Notes under the pieces: generated by a model | Database searches by the model: none | What the model saw: only the letters and a program-made list of their open reading frames with translations | Told to the model about the DNA's origin: nothing | Part shown: positions 39,301 through 48,300 of the stretch, one piece after another | Numbering within the stretch: position 1 is the first letter of the stretch | Layout of the letters: each line of letters starts with the position of its first letter | Origin: Amborella trichopoda | Lineage: Eukaryota > Streptophyta > Magnoliopsida > Amborellales > Amborellaceae | Length of the DNA: 64,000 bases | NCBI RefSeq assembly: GCF_000471905.2 | Contig: NW_006499883.1 | Coordinates: forward strand, 3,842,490-3,906,489 | Direction of reading: 5' to 3' | Translations under genes and position numbers: made by a program

Positions 39301-42300
39301 CATTTTTTGGTCTTCCTTTTAATACTAAATGGGCAAAATTGTGGGTTTTAGGTTCATTTGAAATATAAACCCCATTAGAGCCTATTTTAGAAAGAAAAAA
39401 ACCTCTAAAAACTAGTTTTTGGGGATTTCCATAGGATCGAAGGGTGTCTCAAAGTCATGAAAATTGATCTAAGCATCACCCATTGGTATTAGATTTAGTG
39501 GACTATCAAACTATGGAGTTATGGCTAATGGAGGAGTGTGTGCTATGTGGACTTGTGTACTATACATTTGATGTGCCCTAAATCCCTAACTCCCATGTGT
39601 TATACAGTTATCTTATACTGTTAGACTATAGAGACATTTTTCTTTCTACTGGGCCACCCAGGTTCTGGGTGCCCGCCTAGGTGTTGGGCAGCCTGTATCC
39701 CCCAGCCGCCTAGTGTTTTTTGAAACACTGTTATCAAGCCTCCTTCCTGTTAATTTGAAAGTTCTCAAATAAAAGGAAATAATCTCATCCCACACCCAAA
39801 AAACATAGTTATCGAACAAGCAATCAAAAAGATTGCTTAGGTAATGTTCCTCCAACAATCATAGTGTAAGCACTTCTTGACAAGCTTTAATATGATTAGA
39901 TTTATAAGCAATCATCTCTTGGAAAATATGAGTAACACCAAATCCCTCTAGATCCTTCTCCTGCTCTTTGTCCCCCTTGCATGGTCTAAGGGTTTCTTAC
40001 ATAACAAGGGCATAATGTCCATTAGAATGAACATAGATTTTATAATCTACTTGATGAATTAATTTCAACACATAGGGCTTTCCTAATATAATAGGTTGTT
40101 CACAATGAAATCGTGTTCTTCCATCAAATATTCTATCTTTTTTGTAAGACTAGTGGGATTATGTGCATTGCACGTAGAATGAAATAAGTGATAAAGTAGA
40201 TAAACGTGTGAATATGCAATGGATGATACATAGATATGCAACAAGTATTTTAAATCATGAAAAAGCTAACAATAGCTGGGCAGCTATAATGAATAATAAG
40301 ATAGGTAGAATCCCAGCCGTCAGATCTTCATCGAGTGGTTCAAAATACATATCACTATTTTAATTTTAATTTTATTTTTAAAATTTTGGGTGTAAATACC
40401 TAACACTATTGCGCACCATATAAAAATATTAAAAAAATTATTTTCAATAATTTAAAATAACCAAATTACCCCTATCATTTTTCAAGGGTATATTGATCAT
40501 TTTATATTTTGGAAAATATTTTTTATATATTTTTTAATTGTGTGCCCTATTTTTTAGTACGCATGTCTAAAATTTCATTATAATCCGATTTCTAGAACAA
40601 ATATTAAAATTCATATAGTGATGATATACATTTTGAACCATATGATAAAGATCTGACGACTGGGATTCCACCTATATTATTATTCATTATAACTTCCCAG
40701 CTATTGTAAGGTTTACTCTTTAAATAATTTTTTAAACTCTCCATGAGAGTTTCAAGGGCACATTTATGTGCAAATACACAATCCATAACCAATGATGCTT
40801 CAAGGGGTACATGGGGTTTGGGGAAAGAACTGAGATGGGTAAGACTTTTCTAGATTTTGCTATGGCCTACGACCTAGCAATAGCAAACACTTAGATTTGG
40901 TGGTGGAATGATGAGGTTCAAAAGGCCATTAGAGAAAAACGATCATGTCATAAAACTTGGCAGTGTGATAGAAATGATCAAAACTTAGAAGTTAGAAGAA
41001 TATAAAAATGCTAAGAAAAATGATAAATAAATAATAAGTAAAGCTAAACTTAAGCAATATGATAATCTATATAATAAACTTAGAATAAGAGAAAGTGAAA
41101 AAGATATCTTCAAATTCGTAAAAATAAGAAAAAAAAAAAATGTAGGGATCTAAACCATAATAAATGCATTAAGCGTGAAGATTAAAAGGTCTTGATAAAG
41201 GATGATGAGGTCAATGAAAGGTGGAGAGTCTATTTTCAAAAATTATTAAATGACGAGCAAAATGGGAACCTAGTGGTAGACGGGACTGTTGGTACAAGTG
41301 ACTATGGAGGTCATAGATACATTAGTAGGATTAGGATGTCAGAAGTGAAAGAAACTTTGAAAATGATGAAGATAGGAAAGGCTTTAAGATCAGATGGTAT
41401 CCCGATATAGGTCTGGAAGTGCATGGGAGAAATTGGTATTGACTGGCTAACAAAGCTGTTCAACAAGGTAATGAGAACAATGAAAATGCCAGATGAAAGG
41501 AGAAAAAGTATTGAGATACCTATTTACAAAGGAAACATACAAAATTGTACAAACTATCGAGGGATCAAGCTTATGAGCCATACTATGAAGCTCTAGGAAA
41601 GAGTCACTGAGCAACGACTAAGGCATGAAACGAGTATATCTGAAAACCAATTTGGTTTTATGCTAGAAAGGTCAACAACTGAGGCTATTTTCCTATTTAG
41701 AAAACTGATTGGGAAGTTTAGCGCAAAGGAAAAAGACCTCCACATGGTCTTTATTGATCTAGAGAGAGCTTATGATAGAGTACCTCGAGATTTAATTTAG
41801 CAGGTGTTGGAAAAGAAATGCGTCTCTAGATACTACATCGACTTGGTGAGAGATATGTATGATGAAGCGGTTACTAGTGTACGAACAGCTAGTGGAGAGA
41901 CGAGTAAGTTTTCAGTGACAATAGGTCTAGATCAAGGGTCAGCATTGAGCCCGTACCTCTTTGTCTTAGTTATGGAAGACTTAACTAGACACCTACAGGA
42001 TGAGGTATTGTGGTGCATGTTATTCGCAGATGACAGTTTTGATTGATAAGACCCAAAATGACATCAACACAAAGTTAGAACTTTGGAGTGATGCTCTAAA
42101 ATCCAAAGGTTTTGAAATTAGTAAGACTAAAACAGAGTATCTGAAGTGCAAATTTAGTAATAATAGGAGTAGAGACGAGGAAGTAGTTAAGATTGACGAT
42201 CAGGAAGTAAAAAAAAGAACGCACTTTCGATATCTTGGGTCGATAATCCAGGAAAATTGAGAGATCGAGGAAGATGCCACACACAAAATTAGAACTGGAT

Positions 42301-45300
42301 GGGTGAAGTGGAGATGTGCAACTGAAATTTTATGTGATCACTGCATACCAATAAGGCTGAAGGGCAAGTTCTATAGGACAATGGTGAGACCAGCTTTGCT
42401 TTATGGGGTGGAATGTTGGACGGACAAAAAACAATATACCCATGGAATGAGTGTAACGGAGATGAGGATGTTGAGATAGATGAGTGGCAAGATAAGAAAG
42501 GATAGAATTCGCAATGAATCTACTTCAGAGAATTTAGGTGTGACACCAATAGGCGATAAAATGAGAGAGAGAAGACTTAAGTGGGCTCGCCATGTGTGGC
42601 GCCGACCAAGTACAGCACCTGTTAGGCACAACGAATTAGTTCAAGTGGAAGGACTATAAAGGGCAAGGGGTAGGGCCAAAAGAACATGATTGGAAACAAT
42701 CAAAAAAGATATGGGGACTTATGGCCTTACTGAGGATATAGCCTTTAATAGAGCAGAATGGAAAACCAAGATTCATGTAAAAGACCCCAATTAATTGGAT
42801 AAAGGCTAAAAATCCAATAAATACACATGTATAGAGTTATATTTTTTTTACTCCATATTATTATCTAGTGGAATTATTATTTTATTGCATATTATATATT
42901 GTATTGGGGTTTACTAAATAATTTCAAATAATAACTTTTTTAAATAATTTTGTGAAGTTTCCGAAGGAGTTTGACAATCCACCAAAATCAACAAAAAAAT
43001 TATTAATATCTAACAAAGAGAATATAACATACTTTCATAAAAATATATATATAAATTACGATAAAAACTAAATATTCAATCTTAAAAAATGTTAGTGCAT
43101 AAATTTTTTTTTTGATGATGTTAATTGTTGTATTTAGAGTAAATAAATACAATGGTGTTGCAGAGAGACTCACACTAAAAAGTACAATAGAGACTCACAC
43201 TAAAACTAATGAATTGTGCGACATGGCTAAATGTGAATATGTGACTTAAAGTCTTTGTCACAATTCTTGATTTAATAGATCATTCAATTAAAAAACGAAA
43301 AAAATTGTAATAGAACCAACCTCTAGTTGACGAGATTCAACATATTTGACATAAAATAAATGAACATAGAGTTGGATAAGAATGAATGAAGAACAATAAA
43401 TACTACATGTTACCCTTTTTGAAGCAAAATGAGGGGAGCAAGATTTGGTAAGGAAAGGGAGAGATTTATTGCTATATTTGAAGATCCACAAAATTTTAGG
43501 AAGCAATATTGTAGGAAAAATAAACAGGAAGGAATCTCATTTCCTACACTTAAACCAATGTTTTTTTTCTAAGTATATATCACATCTTTTTATAACAATC
43601 AACATCTTTACCCCTAGAATTTGGAACATTTTCCGGAATGCATGCACTGTTATCCCTTGAATTTTGAGATTTTTCTTAAAATATGGATGGTAATTTAGAC
43701 ATATTTTTCAGTTACAGAAATTTTATAAAAAATGAGGATCTCCTTATCAAAAAATTACACCGATATCTAGAATTAAAAAAGATAATTTTTAGCCTTAGTC
43801 ATCTTAATCAAATAATTGAAAGGTTCATTCTTTTAGGATCTCCTTACCAAATATGTCCTTACTTTTCTCTTTCTCAAGATTTTAAGAGGTTTTAAAAAAA
43901 GAAACTTTCTCTCTTCCCTAAAGATTCCATGTCTCTCTCTCTTTCCCTACAATCTCTCTAGAGATAGGTTCCCTACTATTCTTGTCTCCACACCTTAACC
44001 CTAGTATATAGTTTTATTCAAAACTCAATAAATAGATTATGGCATCAAATGCGCAAATGCCCTGTTCTTAAATTGGGCTTGGTCATACGCCCTTTCATGA
44101 TACAGAATTCAATAATGTTGAAGCAACCAATGTGAGAGGATGAAAAAAGGAGAATATGCAATCCAAAAACCATCTTTACTTAGAAGTTCAAAAATAGGAA
44201 TGATCAACAAATTAAAGGTAATCGCAATAATCTCACAAGAAATTACCAAACCCATAAAGGCCACAATGAACCAAAAAAGAAAAACAGTGTGGCGTTCTAC
44301 TGAGAGATAAGGGATTATCATACATTGTAATGCAAAGAGAGAGAGAGATCAACAACTGTCTCAGTTGATAACCTGTTTAAGGAAGAGCCTGAAGACTCCA
44401 ACCTGTAGGATTTTTAATAAAGAAAATCTAAACAAAATTTAAAACACATAAATAAAAATTGAATGGATAGAGAAAAATAGAGTGTACCTTGTTTAAAGAA
44501 TGGCTTTGGAGAGAGCCTGAAGAAAGAAGCATGAATGATGGGAATGAGGGTGGGAGGAAAAAGGAATGTATGATGAGCATTGAAAAAAAAGTCGTGGGAT
44601 TGGAGACTGGGAGAAGTAAGAGAGAGAAATCATGGAATCAGAGAAGGGGAGAAGTACGAGAGAGGGTTGAAAAAAGCAGGATAAATTTGAGTGGGAAATT
44701 TAAGAAAGGAGGATAAGCTTTAATTACAAAGAAATCTATATACTTGCCCAAAAAAAAAAACATAGAAATCTATATCCAAATTAACTAAAAGATTTACCAA
44801 TAGGATGAGTTCCAAAAGAATGGAAAATACTGCATTATAGGTCTACCCAATAAATGATAATAAAATACCACCAAATAACTATTAACGTGATATAATTTTA
44901 AAAAATGGAAAGCATAAGAAGTTCCTAAAACTTTCACCAAAAGCACCTAAAAATTTGAGAAAATATATGTACGAGACAAATACACATTCATGTGAGATAT
45001 ATTTTTCAAAAATATAAAACATCTAAAGTTTCTAAAAAATCTCACCTAAAGCTCTTAAAATTTGGGATTTTTTTTGCCTTTCTAAAACCTACTCCCTGAA
45101 TAATACCCTAACTCTAACACTCCTTACCATATCTTCTCTCTCATCTTAGGGTCCCCTTTTATTCTGCTAACATGTGTCCACCCCTTAACTCTGGCTTAAT
45201 AATGTAGTATGGATAAAATAGTCATGAATATGATGTTTGGTTTCTGACTTCATATAAAAAAGGCATCTCGAATTCTCTTGCTCATATCTCTCATCAAAGG

Positions 45301-48300
45301 GTGTTATTCTATAATGTCTATTCAACGATCTCCCGCAAACCCCAGCGAGCATTCCAACATCTGTCCTACATGCATTGGTAAAGTTATTCCTAATGTGTTG
45401 AAACGAATATCAACTTGTGTTCCATCCTGCAAATGATCTTCCCCTTTTGTTGGGTTATAGCTGAACCCCTAAATTTAAACTGCTTGAGGCTCCAGCCCAG
45501 TTGCTACAATCCATTTCTCAGACCAAGAAAGCATAACTGCTTAAAACCACATATCAGAATTCACTAACGCTCGATTCACATCATTGCTCTCAACAAAAGG
45601 AGTGAGGAAAGTTCCAATAGAGAAATACGATAGGGTCTAAATGCCTTGAATATCCATACGCTCCCAAGCAATAGTGAGGAATTACTGATGGACTCAGACT
45701 GGAACCACCTATGCGTCTTGATCTTGAATATCCTGATTCAAAGCCAAGAGTTTCCTACTACATTACCATAAAGTATGTATCTCTACTAGGAGATAAATGA
45801 ACCATTTGTTCCTCTCTGTCTCTCGGATATTCCACAAAATGAACTTCGTATAGATCCCCTATCACCAATCCTTGCATGAATACCTAAGGATCTGATAAGT
45901 CCAACATTGATTCCTTCGGACATGTCAATTGAGAAAATAAGTCCATATTGACTAGGATGGATATCTTGTATGCAAAAACTAGAGTTCCCTTGTCAATCCT
46001 CTAGGACAAAAATAACTTAATTCTCATCCATGAACTATTTGTGTGAATGGATCAGTTCAATCCAAAACTTGAGATAAATCATGAAAATGAAAAAGCATTT
46101 AAAGTGGTTGTTAATAAAATTCAAGTTACCAAATTCTGAGAAGTCAGTATCCATTTATGCTTAATAGCTCACATATAGTTCCTCGAACTACATATTCTAA
46201 ATGAGCCAAAGCCAATTCAAATTAATCATGTAAGATGTAACAGATCGGCTATAGAACAAATAAGTTTCTTTTTTTGTCAAGTGATTCATATCGAGTGTAA
46301 CCGTCCCGAACTTCATTCCAATCAAATGACCAGTAGCAACCAATACATCTTGTGGTAATAAAAATGTATTGTTCTGATGTACATCAAGATTCAATCTCTA
46401 GTTCATATTTTGTTGACCATTTCTTCCTACTCCACATCCTTGTTGAAAAAATTCTTGTATAAGTCCTTACATAGGAACTAAAAGAATTCCAAATAACCCA
46501 CCGCCTACACGAGAAAATTGTTGATAAAAATCCAAAATGGAATTTTCCTTCGAGCAAAATTTCTTTTTCTCTTCCTTGTTTGGGGAGACCATAAAATTTC
46601 AAGGCAAGAAAGATTGTATGAGAATTCTCTTAGATTAGGATCCATGGCTGAAGGTAGAACTAGAATATGAACTTTTTGTTTCCTACTCACACATGACCAT
46701 GTCTCTTGCATTTATATCAATCTCTAATTCTGATCTTCCTCCCCAAACTAATACTATCAGTTGTTATAAACAGGAATCAAGTCGTTAAACAAAAATTCTT
46801 GTTATGGTCCAATTCCATAATATAATAAATACCAGGGCATTGCAATATTTATAGATCACAATTTCATATATTTCATTTACTATAAGGGTACCAAGATGTA
46901 TGTTTCCAATAAGGATGGTTTGATCTTGCATATCCCTACCAATATTCCAAGTTAACCCCATATATACATATAATTAAAAGGAATGTGTGAGGGACTAATG
47001 GACATCATCTCTTTCTTTTATCAAGGTACTAAAATGTCCATCATAGTGGATATCTCCTTTTTGCTTCCCTTTGGTGTTCTATTTTCAGATTTCATTATCT
47101 AATTCCTCTTTCAAGAGTCTCAACAATCAAACATGTGTTTTTAGTTTGTTTAATACTTAAAGCCAACCCATGTAATTGACAACAATACGGATTTTTAACC
47201 AAGCAATCCTGAAGGAAACAACAAATTCTCCTAAGGAGTATTTCAAAATGAGGACTAAAAGTAGAAAATAATTGCAAAATTTGAAGAGAAATGGAAGAAA
47301 ATGTGAACTGAATGATTTACTAGTTGAAGCAACATTTAGAGCAGTTAAAAGGAACAATACTCCAAAGAACAGATTTTGCTTTACAACGATTCCTTGGACC
47401 AACTAAATCTCAGAGTCTTATTGGTTGAATTCAAAAGTGGATAAGAAATGGATGAATGAAGATACTTTTGTAAATGTCAAACCCCCCAATTCTCCCGGTC
47501 CCGACCACAGTCGTAACAAATCATAATGTACTTGACAATCAGGTCTATGCTAGTTCAGCTTGCATCAATATCAATTTAGAACCTCAAAGTCATTTTGGAA
47601 TCTCTAAAAGCATCCTCATGAAATATAATCAAAATCTAAAACATCCCACAGGGCATCTAGTTTTTCAAAGAGTATCACTCAAATTTAAATTATATTGGCA
47701 ATTAAAAAACGTGAATCCCAAGTATGCCTGGACATCGAACATGCAAGGGCTGTCGGAAGCACAGAAACCACCAAGGCCACATCTCTCAACTCATTTGTCC
47801 TTAAACTTTCTTCCTATTTTGCTAATATAAACTTTGTTCTTTCTCAAAAGATAAAAATATGTGGTGGACGCAATAAAAAGTGAATATGGCTCACACATAA
47901 ACCTCAATTAGATACCTAGCTACAAAACTAAATCGAATAAGTTTTCTCCATTTGACTTAAAATTAAACAAAAAAATTTTCTAAATTCTAATTACAATATA
48001 CTTAAAGGAAAACGTTTATATAAGAATGCAACCTTATAATGTAGAACTACGGATGCACCTCAAAAATCCATAGGAAAAGGTAGTTTTAATGTTGAAAAAC
48101 CCTTTGATTGATCATCTCGACATCGAGATGTATGACCATGAAAAATAAAAAGATTTTAAGTCTCAGAAATAGTGCATTTTACAACATATTATTTACACTG
48201 TCCATTTTCAAGATTTTCATATGTTTATAGGTCTACTTGATTTTAACCATTTTTTAAATTTAAAATTTTATAATTAAATATAAAAATAGATTTTGAAATA

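Noticed and set aside
44109-44321. Hydrophobic minus-strand frame as a small membrane protein gene.
   Set aside because: A/T-rich sequence readily yields hydrophobic frames; there is no conserved motif, no splice context, and it lies in a transposon-rich insert.
47095-47277. Open frame with [18 protein letters not shown] as part of plastid rpoB or a host exon.
   Set aside because: It does not match the RpoB N-terminus, has no splice context, and no family was recognised.
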